DNA from: Acidobacteriota bacterium
Lineage (GTDB): Bacteria; Acidobacteriota; Polarisedimenticolia; Polarisedimenticolales; Polarisedimenticolaceae
DNA: 17,633 nucleotides
Direction of reading: 5' to 3'
Assembly: GCA_011773795.1 (NCBI GenBank)
Contig: WVWW01000159.1
Span: 4,641-22,273, forward strand
Shown here: positions 6,292-13,529 of the stretch, one piece after another
Numbering within the stretch: the first letter of the stretch is position 1
Layout: each line of letters starts with the position of its first letter
Program-made: the position numbers and the translations under genes
Notes under the pieces: generated by a model
What the model was told of the DNA's origin: nothing
Seen by the model: the letters and a program-made list of their open reading frames with translations, nothing else
Database searches by the model: none

Positions 6292-7613
6292 AGAGCCTTC
6301 AGCTTCTCGAGGCCGTCCCCGACCGCGGCGACGAAGGCGTCGATCTCTTCCTCGCCCATCGGCGTCGAGAGCGTCGCGGAGCAGGTGTTGATCACCATGA
6401 AGCCGGCGTCGAACAGGTGGTCGAGCATCACGGCCAGGCAACGATCTTCTTCTTTCGTACGGTAGGCCTCGCGGCGGTTTGCAGGGGGCTCGTTCTTGAA
6501 GTGCAGGCGGAAGAACGATCCGATACCGGTCACACACCCCGGGACCCCGGTGGCGGCGAGTGCCGCGCGGATCCCCTCGACGGCTCGGAGCGAGAGACTG
6601 TTCAACCGTTCAACGGCGTCGCGGTCGAACTTGCGCATCGCGGTCAGCCCGGCGGTCATCGTGACGGGGTTGGCGGAGAACGTCCCGGAGTGCGGGAACC
6701 GCGTGTCCGGCGCCAGCGGGTTCATGACCTCCATGACCTCGGCGCGGCCGGCGATGGCACCGACGGGGAAGCCGCCGCCGATGGCCTTACCCAGCGCGGT
6801 CAGGTCGGGTCGCACCTGGTAGCGCTCCTGGAAGCCTCCGTACTCCGTGCGAAACGTGATCACCTCGTCGAAGACGAGCAGCGCGCCATGGTCGACGGTC
6901 CACTCGCGCAGCGCCTGGACGTAGGCCGGGTCCGCCGGCACGAGCCCGACACGGTGCGGCATCGGATCCAGGATCACGCAGGCGATCTCGTCCTTGTGCT
7001 TGTCGAGGAGAGCGAGCGCTTTCTCGGGGTTGTTGAACGGGATGACGATGACGCTCTCCAGCACGCTGGTGGGAGTGCCGTAGGCCACGGGGACGCTCGA
7101 CGGCGCGTCGGGATCGCCCCAGTTGGACGGGTTGGCGGTCTGGCTCACCTCGGCGAAGTCGTAGAGACCGTGGTACGCGCCCTCGACCTTGGCGATCTTC
7201 GGCCGCCCGGTGAACGCGCGCGCCGCCTTGAGCATGCCCATCACCGCCTCGGTGCCGGAGTTGACGAAGCGCAGCTGCTCGAGGCTCTCGCAGCGGCTGC
7301 ACAGGTGCTCGGCGTACTCGACCTCGATCTCGGTCGCCATCGTGAAGGCGGAGCCACGCTGCATCTGTTCGGTCACGGCGGCGACGATGTCCGGGTCGGC
7401 ATGCCCGTGAATCAAGGACGCCATGTTGTTGGCGAAGTCGATCCGCTCCACACCCTCGATGTCGGTCACGCGGCAGCCGCTCGCGTGGGCGGCGTAGGAG
7501 GGGTGAGGTTTGCGCAGCACGGTGTTGCGGCTGACGCCGCCCGGCAACGTCTTGATCGCGCGGGCGTAAAGCTCGGCACTCCGCGAAGTGCCGCTCTTCG
7601 GGGTCGTGCTCAT
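6288..7613 (-). CDS. Class III (GSAM-fold) PLP aminotransferase, probable beta-amino acid transaminase
   Basis: The protein has 441 residues and a complete class III aminotransferase fold: NSGTEA (118-123), VFDEV (247-251) with Asp249 for the PLP nitrogen, and the PLP lysine K276 in LGKAIGGGFPVGA. It resembles glutamate-1-semialdehyde aminomutase overall. The N-terminal active-site loop reads GGVSRN with Arg29, however, instead of the GGVNSPVRAF of true HemL. An Arg at this place (GANTR in the Variovorax enzyme, Arg41) binds the substrate carboxylate in beta-phenylalanine aminotransferases. The downstream Arg of that enzyme (Arg398) is not evident. The start at 7613 overlaps the CoA-transferase stop (ATGA), making it the last gene of the operon. 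The inferred role is removal of a beta-amino group to give a 3-oxo acid. Alternatives are an omega-transaminase or a divergent GSAM. Confidence 0.88.
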   Translation of the reverse strand: MSTTPKSGTSRSAELYARAIKTLPGGVSRNTVLRKPHPSYAAHASGCRVTDIEGVERIDFANNMASLIHGHADPDIVAAVTEQMQRGSAFTMATEIEVEYAEHLCSRCESLEQLRFVNSGTEAVMGMLKAARAFTGRPKIAKVEGAYHGLYDFAEVSQTANPSNWGDPDAPSSVPVAYGTPTSVLESVIVIPFNNPEKALALLDKHKDEIACVILDPMPHRVGLVPADPAYVQALREWTVDHGALLVFDEVITFRTEYGGFQERYQVRPDLTALGKAIGGGFPVGAIAGRAEVMEVMNPLAPDTRFPHSGTFSANPVTMTAGLTAMRKFDRDAVERLNSLSLRAVEGIRAALAATGVPGCVTGIGSFFRLHFKNEPPANRREAYRTKEEDRCLAVMLDHLFDAGFMVINTCSATLSTPMGEEEIDAFVAAVGDGLEKLKAL

Positions 7614-8293
7614 GGCTCTTTCGGCCGCGGGTCGTCCTCGATCCGCGCCAGCGGTGCTCCTGTCCTCTCCGCCACGTAGTCGTAGCTCACGCCGGGGGGG
7701 AGCTCGACGAGCTGGAATCCCGCTTCGGTCACGTCGACAACCGCGAGGTCGGTGTAGATCCGGTTGACGATGCCGAGGCCGGTGAGCGGGTAGGTGCACT
7801 CGGGAACCAGTTTCGGCTTTCCGTCACGGGTCACGTGTTTCGTGATGACGAAGATCTGCTTGACGCCCGCGACGAGATCCATCGCGCCGCCGACCGCCGG
7901 GATGGCGTCGGGAGCGCCGGTGGACCAGTTGGCGAGATCGCCGTGCTGCGACACCTGCAAGGCGCCCAGGACGCAGAGATCGAGGTGGCCGCCGCGGATC
8001 ATCGTGAAGCTGTCGGCGTGGTGGAAGTAGGCCGCGCCGGGGATCGCGGTGACGCGCTTCTTGCCGGCGTTGATCAGCTCGGGCTCGCCGCCGCCGGGCT
8101 CGGGCGACGGTCCCATCCCGAGCAGCCCGTTCTCGGTGTGGTAGATGAACTCGCGCCCTTCGGGGACGTGCGACGCCACCAGCTCGGGGATCCCGATCCC
8201 CAGGTTGACGTACGACCCGTCGGGGATGTCGCGCGCGGCGCGCTCGGCCATCTCGTCGCGTGTCAAACCGACGACCTTGGTCGTTTCGCTCAT
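7610..8293 (-). CDS. 3-oxoacid (3-oxoadipate-type) CoA-transferase subunit B
   Basis: The protein has 227 residues and starts MSETTKVVGLTRDEMAERAA. YVNLGIGIPELV, then TENGLLGMGPSPEPG, contain the family's catalytic glutamate in the ENG motif. LINAGKKRVT, FHHADSFTMIRGGHLD, GDLANW and LVPECTYPLTG follow in the order seen in PcaJ, the beta subunit of 3-oxoadipate:succinyl-CoA transferase. The likeness to PcaJ is strong, though acetoacetate-specific ScoB enzymes share these motifs. The ATG at 8293 overlaps the subunit A stop, and the TGA overlaps the aminotransferase start. The reaction is transfer of CoA from succinyl-CoA or acetyl-CoA to a 3-oxo acid through a glutamyl-CoA intermediate. No protocatechuate or thiolase genes are nearby, so the natural 3-oxo acid here is probably made by the neighbouring enzymes. 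Confidence 0.93.
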   Translation of the reverse strand: MSETTKVVGLTRDEMAERAARDIPDGSYVNLGIGIPELVASHVPEGREFIYHTENGLLGMGPSPEPGGGEPELINAGKKRVTAIPGAAYFHHADSFTMIRGGHLDLCVLGALQVSQHGDLANWSTGAPDAIPAVGGAMDLVAGVKQIFVITKHVTRDGKPKLVPECTYPLTGLGIVNRIYTDLAVVDVTEAGFQLVELPPGVSYDYVAERTGAPLARIEDDPRPKEP

Positions 8294-9000
8294 GGGTAGG
8301 AAGCCCCCTCGGCGACCAGGGCCGATTCCTGAAGCGGCTCGCACACCTCGACCACGCGGTCGACGAAGATACCCGGGGTGACGACGCACTCCGGGTCGAT
8401 CCCGCCGAGAGGAACGATCTTCTCCGCCTGCACGATCGTGATGCGCCCCGCGGTCGCCATCAGCGGCGCGAAGTTACGCGCGGTCTTGTTGAATACGAGG
8501 TTCCCATGCTTGTCCGCCGAGCGGCACTTGATGATGCTGAAGTCGGCGACCAGACCGCGTTCCATGACGTAGTCGATGCCGTCGAAGACGCGCTTTTCCT
8601 TGCCCTCCTCGAGCGGTGTGCCGACCGAGGTCGGCGTGTAGAACGCCGGGATCCCGGCGCCGCCGGCGCGGATGCGCTCGGCGAGCGTGCCCTGCGGCAC
8701 GAGCTCGAGCTCGACCTTCCCCGCGCGGTAGAGCTCGGGGAAGACGGTCGAGTTGGCCGTCCGCGGGTAGGAGCAGATCATCTTGGAGACCCGCTCGTTC
8801 TTGATCAGCGCGGCCAGGCCGACCTCGCCGCTGCCGGTGTTGTTGTTGACGACGGTCAGGTCCCTCGCGCCCTGATCGATCAGCGCGTGGATCAGCTCGA
8901 TCGGGCTGCCCGCCTCGCCGAACCCGCCGATCATCACGGTGGCGCCGTCCGGGATGTCGGCGACCGCGGCGGCAGGGCTCTCGACGGTCTTGTCGATCAT
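8290..9000 (-). CDS. 3-oxoacid (3-oxoadipate-type) CoA-transferase subunit A
   Basis: The protein has 236 residues and starts MIDKTVESPAAAVADIPDGA. The motifs GGFGEAGSP, VGLAALIKNERVSKMICSYPR, YRAGKVELELVPQGTLAERI, AGIPAFYTPTSVGT, ADFSIIK, ARNFAPLMA and TPGIFVDRVV follow the PcaI/ScoA pattern from end to end. It pairs with the adjacent subunit B to form the CoA-transferase. The ATG at 9000 lies 3 nt after the aminomutase stop (TAG at 9004-9006) with no separate Shine-Dalgarno, indicating coupled translation. The stop overlaps the next start (ATGA). Overall resemblance leans to PcaI rather than acetoacetate-type ScoA, which would suit a dicarboxylic 3-oxo acid, but this was not tested by phylogeny. 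Confidence 0.93.
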   Translation of the reverse strand: MIDKTVESPAAAVADIPDGATVMIGGFGEAGSPIELIHALIDQGARDLTVVNNNTGSGEVGLAALIKNERVSKMICSYPRTANSTVFPELYRAGKVELELVPQGTLAERIRAGGAGIPAFYTPTSVGTPLEEGKEKRVFDGIDYVMERGLVADFSIIKCRSADKHGNLVFNKTARNFAPLMATAGRITIVQAEKIVPLGGIDPECVVTPGIFVDRVVEVCEPLQESALVAEGASYP

Positions 9001-9003
9001 GGT

Positions 9004-10437
9004 CTAGTCCGCGGCGGTCGAGGCCTCGACCGCATGGTTGTGTTTCCGGACGTAGTCGTAGAGACCGGCCTCGTCGAAGAGCACGCGATCCTCGTAGTCG
9101 TCGAACCAGATCGCCTCGGGGTTGCGGCCGACGATGCAGACCTTGCCGCGATCCGGGGCGTCCGCGGCGTTGCGCAGGATCTTGAAGATCAGCACGCCGT
9201 TCTCCGAGCCCGGCAGGCCGGGGATCGGCTCGTTGGTCACGGCGGCGACCTCGGTCTTGCCCTTGTAGTGCGTGATCGACAGGCGCGCGTGCGTCTCGAC
9301 GCCGGACAGGCCCTTCTGCGAGTCGTTGAGGATCTGCCAGGCCCGCTCGATCGGGACGTTGAACGCGCGGTAGGCGACGATGTCGCGGCCGCAGAAGAAG
9401 TAGTGGTTCCCGACGCCGGCGCGGTAGAGCGCCCGCTGCATGATGCGCAGCGCGTCGGGATCGTCGTTGATGCCGTTGATGATCGGCGCCTGGTTCTCGA
9501 CGTTGATCCAGCCCCGGGAGACCACGCCGTCGAGCGCCTTCTTCGTGACCGCGTTCCACACGGGCGTGCCGTTGGGGTTCTCGAGGTACTTGCCGTCCTC
9601 GCCCTTGAGCAGGAACTCGTCCGGGTGGTTGAAGTGGATCATCAGCCGGAAGCCGACGTCCGGCCACGTCTCGTGGAAGCGATCGAGCATGGCGAGGAAC
9701 GCGTCGTCGAAGCGTTCCGGGTAGAAGGCCATTTCCTTCGTGCCGAGGCGAATCGACTCGACGCCGGCCTCGGCCAGCGCGGCGAACCAGGCGGCGATCT
9801 TGGAGTTGGGCAGCACCATCGGGTCGCCGCCGGAGAGCAGGATCTCGCGCAGCTTCTCGCGGCCGGTCTCCGGATGCAGCCCGCCGTTGGCCTCGACGAT
9901 TTTGTTGTGTTTCTTGATGTGGTCGATGATCTCGGGGATTTGGGCCAGACCCTTCTTCGCAACGGTCCCGTCGTTGCGCTCGATCTCCTTGCGCGCGATC
10001 AGCTCCTCGCGGTAGCAGAAGCGGCAGTGCGCCGAGCAGGTCGAGACGACGTACATCAGCCCCATCTCGTACTTGTGCAGCAGCCCCTCGACCGGGCTGT
10101 AGTCCATCTGGTAGCCGGGATCCTCCGAGCCCTGGAGGTCGAGCGTCTCGTCGGGGCTCGCCTTGACCAGCCGCTGCAGGAAGGGACTCTTCTTGGCCAA
10201 ATCGAAGTAGTGGCGGGTGAGCTTCACCGGCATGCGGGCTTCGACGTCGCGCTCGGTGCCGCTGAGCGCCTGAAGCTCGGCGATCTCGGCCTCGGAGTAG
10301 AAGCCCTTCATGTCGTCGGGGGCGCTCTCGTTGAAGAACGGCCGCAGGCCGCTGATCATCTGTCGGTCGTAGCGGGGGCTCTCGACCGCTGCGAGAAACG
10401 CCTGTTCTTTTTCTGAAGGGTTGTACTCAGGGGCCAT
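9004..10437 (-). CDS. kamA: KamA-family radical SAM amino acid 2,3-aminomutase
   Basis: The protein has 477 residues, longer than clostridial lysine 2,3-aminomutase (416). The radical SAM cluster motif is C134-X3-C138-X2-C141 (STCSAHCRFCYR). SGGDP (202-206), NHPDEF (270-275) and NQAPIINGINDD (315-326) match the family core. K394 in YKGKT aligns with the PLP lysine (Lys337). Radical SAM/PLP aminomutases move an alpha-amino group to C3. Two features differ from the clostridial enzyme. The equivalent of Asp330 is not an Asp (text LSITHYKGK), with Asp293 ambiguous (CGRD). The C-terminal CXCXXC zinc cysteines are also missing. The substrate is therefore uncertain. The ATG at 10437 is favoured by GAGG with 5-nt spacing over a GTG at 10443. 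It is the first gene of a four-gene coupled operon and is divergent from an RpiR regulator. Confidence 0.88.
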   Translation of the reverse strand: MAPEYNPSEKEQAFLAAVESPRYDRQMISGLRPFFNESAPDDMKGFYSEAEIAELQALSGTERDVEARMPVKLTRHYFDLAKKSPFLQRLVKASPDETLDLQGSEDPGYQMDYSPVEGLLHKYEMGLMYVVSTCSAHCRFCYREELIARKEIERNDGTVAKKGLAQIPEIIDHIKKHNKIVEANGGLHPETGREKLREILLSGGDPMVLPNSKIAAWFAALAEAGVESIRLGTKEMAFYPERFDDAFLAMLDRFHETWPDVGFRLMIHFNHPDEFLLKGEDGKYLENPNGTPVWNAVTKKALDGVVSRGWINVENQAPIINGINDDPDALRIMQRALYRAGVGNHYFFCGRDIVAYRAFNVPIERAWQILNDSQKGLSGVETHARLSITHYKGKTEVAAVTNEPIPGLPGSENGVLIFKILRNAADAPDRGKVCIVGRNPEAIWFDDYEDRVLFDEAGLYDYVRKHNHAVEASTAAD

Positions 10438-10466
10438 GCACACCTCGCCGCGGCTCGACCGTCCGC

Positions 10467-10476
10467 GAATGTAACA
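10467..10476 (+). repeat. GAATGTAACA direct repeat, copy 1 (candidate RpiR operator at the aminomutase promoter)
   Basis: This is the first of two identical 10-bp copies, 31 bp apart, in the AT-rich gap between the divergent aminomutase operon and the RpiR gene. On the minus strand it contains TACATT (10468-10473), a possible -10 hexamer about 30 nt before the aminomutase ATG. A bound regulator here would be placed to block the operon. Confidence 0.5.
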
Positions 10477-10497
10477 AACTGGATTTCTAATTCACCA

Positions 10498-10507
10498 GAA
10501 TGTAACA
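10498..10507 (+). repeat. GAATGTAACA direct repeat, copy 2 (candidate RpiR operator, autoregulation)
   Basis: This second copy is exactly 31 bp (about three helical turns) from the first. It runs into a dyad, TGTA-N8-TACA at 10501-10516, with an inner perfect ACAT-A-ATGT (10505-10513). RpiR/HexR-family operators are often TGTAAT-like dyads. The site overlaps the candidate -10 of the regulator gene, which would give autoregulation. Confidence 0.5.
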
Positions 10508-10511
10508 TAAT
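10506..10511 (+). promoter_or_regulatory. -10-like element (CATAAT) for a possible leaderless rpiR-family transcript
   Basis: CATAAT is followed by exactly 7 nt and then the ATG at 10519, so transcription would begin at the start codon. No Shine-Dalgarno is seen before this ATG or the in-frame ATG at 10510. The -35 region is not recognisable. Confidence 0.4.
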
Positions 10512-10518
10512 GTACATC

Positions 10519-11346
10519 ATGAATCCGGCCCAAACAAGCCAGCTAATTGCTGCGGTGGGCGACCGGTTGACGCCGACCGAGCGTCGCATTGCCCAGGCCG
10601 TGCTGGAAGAGCCCACGCTGCTTGCGTTTGGCACCGTTTCCGATCTCGCCGCGCGGGTGGGGACGAGCCGCCCGTCGATCGTCCGGTTCGCCACGAAGCT
10701 CGGATTCGACGGCTACACCAGTCTCCAGACTCACGTCCGTCGCGGGTTGTCGGATCAGCTCGCCCGACCCAGCGATCGCATCCGCAACGAGCACGCCGGG
10801 CGCGAACGAGACGAGATCGCGGCGGGCATCGATTCGGTGTTCGAGGCGATCGACCAGGGACGCTTCGAGATCTTCTCGAAGCTGATCGTGAAGGCGAAGC
10901 GGGTCTGGGTGGCGACCGGCGAGACGTCACGTGCCGGCGGCTACGCCCTGCAGAGCGGCCTCACCATGGTCCGACCCGGCGTGCGCCTGGTGCGCGATCA
11001 CAACATCGGGCGCGATCTCGCCGATGCCGGCCCGGACGACGTCGCCGTGCTGTTCGACTTCTTTCGCTACCGGCGCGCGACGGTCAAGGCGGCGGAAACG
11101 CTCGCCGCGGTCGGCACCACGATCATTGCCGTCACGGACGGTCCGCTGTCCCCGCTCGCCGCGCTGACCGAGCATTGGTGCCAGGTCATCGTCCCGGCGG
11201 TCGGCCCGTTCGACAGCTCGCTGCCCGCCGTCGCCGCCGCCGAGCTGCTCGTGGCGCAGGTCACGCGCGATCTCAAGGACGAGGCGCGCGACCGCATCGA
11301 TCGCACCGAAGCGCTGTGGGAGTCCACGGGAACTTTCTGTCCCTGA
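10519..11346 (+). CDS. RpiR-family transcriptional regulator (HTH_6 + SIS domain)
   Basis: The protein has 275 residues. Residues 1-77 form the RpiR helix-turn-helix: LTPTERRIAQAVLEEP, then TVSDLAARVGTSRPSIVRFATKLGFDGYTSLQ. A SIS (sugar isomerase) domain follows at about 105-240, with VWVATGETSRAGGYALQSGL and DDVAVLFDFFRYRRATVKAAE. SIS domains in this family bind a small, usually phosphorylated or sugar-like effector; some members control amino acid or amine catabolism. It is divergent from the aminomutase operon across an 81-bp gap with two identical 10-bp repeats, so it most likely controls that operon and itself. The start at 10519 is preferred because of the -10 spacing; an in-frame ATG at 10510 would add three residues (MYI). 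The gene converges on the NSS transporter, whose stop lies 84 bp downstream. Confidence 0.9.
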   Translation: MNPAQTSQLIAAVGDRLTPTERRIAQAVLEEPTLLAFGTVSDLAARVGTSRPSIVRFATKLGFDGYTSLQTHVRRGLSDQLARPSDRIRNEHAGRERDEIAAGIDSVFEAIDQGRFEIFSKLIVKAKRVWVATGETSRAGGYALQSGLTMVRPGVRLVRDHNIGRDLADAGPDDVAVLFDFFRYRRATVKAAETLAAVGTTIIAVTDGPLSPLAALTEHWCQVIVPAVGPFDSSLPAVAAAELLVAQVTRDLKDEARDRIDRTEALWESTGTFCP

Positions 11347-11430
11347 CGCCGCCACGGCCCGGAGGTCCGCCAGCGAGTTTCTGCAGTCTTCGACGGCCGC
11401 CTGGAGCCGTTCGGGGGCTTGAGACTTGCT

Positions 11431-12909
11431 TCAGCGCTTGACGAGCCTTGCATTGAGGAGTCGATTCAATCCGAAGAACAGCGAAAGCGCGATCGCCCAC
11501 TGCGCCACGGTCGTCCCGAAGCTGTGGGTCCTGAAGGGGTTCCACCAGGCCCCGGTGTCATCGGCGATCGAACGGTAGAGCCACCACCCCAGGAGGACGA
11601 CCAGTTGCAGCGGGACCATCCAGAAGACGAACCAGACGAAACGACGCCCGGCTTTCCAGCCGGGAGCGTCGTTGATGCGTTCAAGCAGCGTCTCCCGTCC
11701 GATGCTGCGCGCGGCAAGGGCGACGAACAGGCCGGAGATCGAAAGCCCGAGTCCCCAGACCCAGTCCTGGTTGAGGAAGAAAGCGGAAGACAACGCGCTG
11801 GGTAGACCCAGCGTGAAGACCCCGACGAACAGGAATCCGACGGCGCGACGACGCGGGAACCCGAAGTCCACCAGGTTGCGTGCACCGAGCTCGAGGACGG
11901 CGATCATCGAGCTGACGGCAGCGAGGGACAACGCCAGGAAGAAGAGCGGTTGGAACACCATCGTCCCGCCGGGCATGTCCTGGAAGACGCCGGGCAAGAA
12001 CACGAACGTCATACCTGTGGAGGCGGGACCGGGCTGGGTCACCGCGGCGAGGGCCTGCTCGCGGGGCAGGACCGCGAAGACCGCCGGGATGATGGCGATC
12101 GCGGCCAGCAACGAAGCCGCGTTGTTGCCCACGCCGGTGGAGACCGAGAAATGAACGACGTTCTGGCGTCGTTGTGCGTAGGCGGCGTAGGTCAGGATGA
12201 AACCGGCACCGGCCCCGGTCGACCACGCGGACTGTGACAGGCCGTCGAGCCAGATCTTGTAGTCGAGCAGCCGGTCGAGGTCGAAGGAAAAGAGGAACTG
12301 CAGACCGTCCCCCGCCCCGGGAAGCGTCACGGCACGGATGCCGGCGACGATCAGGATCAGGAACAGCGAGGGAATCAGGATGCGATTCGCCCGCTCGATG
12401 CCGCGATGGATCCCGCGCGAGACGATCGAAACGCACAGGCAGAGCGTGAGGAACTGGAACAGGACCTGCTGATAAGGATCCGACGAAAAGGCGGCCCATA
12501 CCTCCTCACCGCTCTTGTTCGAGAGTCCCCCGGTGAATGACAGCAGCAGGTATTTCAGGCACCAACCCGTGACGACGGCGTAGTAGAAACCGATCGCCAT
12601 CGTGCAGAACCCGATCCATGCGCCGCGCCACGTATACCGGGGTCCGAGGATCGTGGCGAAGGTCCCGACGGTTCCTCGGCGTCCGGCCTTGCCCATCGCA
12701 CTCTCGACGATCAGGAGCGGGATCGACCAGGTGGCGAGGAAGACAATCCATGGAACCAGGAACGTCCCGCCATACTCCGACAGGATGCGCGGGAAGCGCC
12801 AGATGTTCCCCGTGCCGATGGCCATCCCGAGCGCGGCAAGGATCAGTCCGTAACGCGAAGAAAAACGATCTCCCTCCGGGCGCAGGTCGTTGGCTTTCGG
12901 GCTCGACAT
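11431..12909 (-). CDS. Sodium-dependent transporter of the NSS/SNF (LeuT) family
   Basis: The protein has 492 residues with about 12 hydrophobic helices. The TM1 signature GMAIGTGNIWRFPRI (28-42) followed by EYGGTFLVPW matches the sodium- and substrate-binding unwound helix of LeuT (GNAVGLGNFLRFP). TM6-like LSQSAWSTGAGAGFILTYAAY and a TM8-like LAAVSSMIAVLE hold the serines expected at the second sodium site. The family imports amino acids, betaines or amines with Na+. It starts 26 nt after the redoxin stop on the same strand, so it may share that transcript. It also ends 84 bp from the convergent RpiR regulator and about 1 kb from the aminomutase start, so it could supply that pathway with its amino acid. 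The gap 11347-11430 shows no clear terminator hairpin. Confidence 0.92.
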   Translation of the reverse strand: MSSPKANDLRPEGDRFSSRYGLILAALGMAIGTGNIWRFPRILSEYGGTFLVPWIVFLATWSIPLLIVESAMGKAGRRGTVGTFATILGPRYTWRGAWIGFCTMAIGFYYAVVTGWCLKYLLLSFTGGLSNKSGEEVWAAFSSDPYQQVLFQFLTLCLCVSIVSRGIHRGIERANRILIPSLFLILIVAGIRAVTLPGAGDGLQFLFSFDLDRLLDYKIWLDGLSQSAWSTGAGAGFILTYAAYAQRRQNVVHFSVSTGVGNNAASLLAAIAIIPAVFAVLPREQALAAVTQPGPASTGMTFVFLPGVFQDMPGGTMVFQPLFFLALSLAAVSSMIAVLELGARNLVDFGFPRRRAVGFLFVGVFTLGLPSALSSAFFLNQDWVWGLGLSISGLFVALAARSIGRETLLERINDAPGWKAGRRFVWFVFWMVPLQLVVLLGWWLYRSIADDTGAWWNPFRTHSFGTTVAQWAIALSLFFGLNRLLNARLVKR

Positions 12910-12935
12910 CGGGATCGGCGGCGCGCGAGCGGCGG

Positions 12936-13529
12936 CTAGCGCAGGTCTCCGAGGAAGCAGCCGACCGCCTTCGTGCGGTCGTTTTCGATCGCGCGGCCTT
13001 CGAGCACCGCCTCCAGCGCCAGTACCAGGTCGCGGCGCGTCGGCTGCGGCCGCGACTTACCGAAGGCGACATACCGGTCGTCGATCCGGCCGCGGTAGAC
13101 GAGCCTGCCCCGGGCATCGAACACGGCCGCTTCGGGCGTGATTTCGGCGCCGGCGCGCTCGACGAAGGCGTGCTCGGGGTCCTTCAATGCCCGGATGGGA
13201 TAACCGTACTCCTCGAGGTGCGAGCGGATCGCGTCGTCCGTGGCTGCAGGGTCGGGGTAGATGAGCCAGAACGCGACACCGCGTTCGACGAAAGCGTCGT
13301 GGATTCTCATGAGCTCCGGCGCGTAGCGGTTGGAGATCGGGCAATCGACCCGGACGAACACCACGACGGTCGCCCGGACATCGGGATTCGCCGCGAGCGG
13401 CGCGATGCGCTTGCCGTCCGGCCCTTCCAGGCGGATCAGCGAGTCCCGATCCGCCTCCGCGGCGATACCGGCGGCGGCGAACACCACCGTGACGAACAGG
13501 ATCCCGTGGATGACTCGATGCGACTTCAT
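12936..13529 (-). CDS. Secreted redoxin (thioredoxin-fold) protein, partner of the copper monooxygenase-like protein
   Basis: The protein has 197 residues. The N-terminus MKSHRVIHGILFVTVVFAAAGIAAEA is a Sec signal peptide with probable cleavage after AxA near residue 24. A thioredoxin-like domain follows: TVVVFVRVDCPISNRYAPEL (54-73) has a single active-site Cys63, not a CXXC pair. FWLIYPD, HLEEYGYPI, EITPEAAVFDARG and YRGRIDDRY are typical of redoxins that accompany copper type II monooxygenase-like proteins in environmental bacteria. A second cysteine, C191, sits in the C-terminal AVGCF motif and could pair with C63. The ATG overlaps the stop of the upstream fusion gene (ATGA). The likely place is the periplasm. 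Its job may be copper-site thiol handling or peroxide reduction, but no substrate is evident. Confidence 0.87.
   Translation of the reverse strand: MKSHRVIHGILFVTVVFAAAGIAAEADRDSLIRLEGPDGKRIAPLAANPDVRATVVVFVRVDCPISNRYAPELMRIHDAFVERGVAFWLIYPDPAATDDAIRSHLEEYGYPIRALKDPEHAFVERAGAEITPEAAVFDARGRLVYRGRIDDRYVAFGKSRPQPTRRDLVLALEAVLEGRAIENDRTKAVGCFLGDLR

Noticed and set aside
7610..9000. Protocatechuate (beta-ketoadipate) pathway locus because of PcaIJ-like subunits
   Set aside because: No pcaGH, pcaB, pcaC, pcaD or pcaF is nearby; the CoA-transferase is embedded in an amino acid operon.
6288..10437. Clostridial lysine fermentation or N-acetyl-beta-lysine osmolyte operon
   Set aside because: No kamDE, kdd, kce, kal or beta-lysine acetyltransferase is present, and the aminomutase lacks key lysine-pocket and zinc residues.
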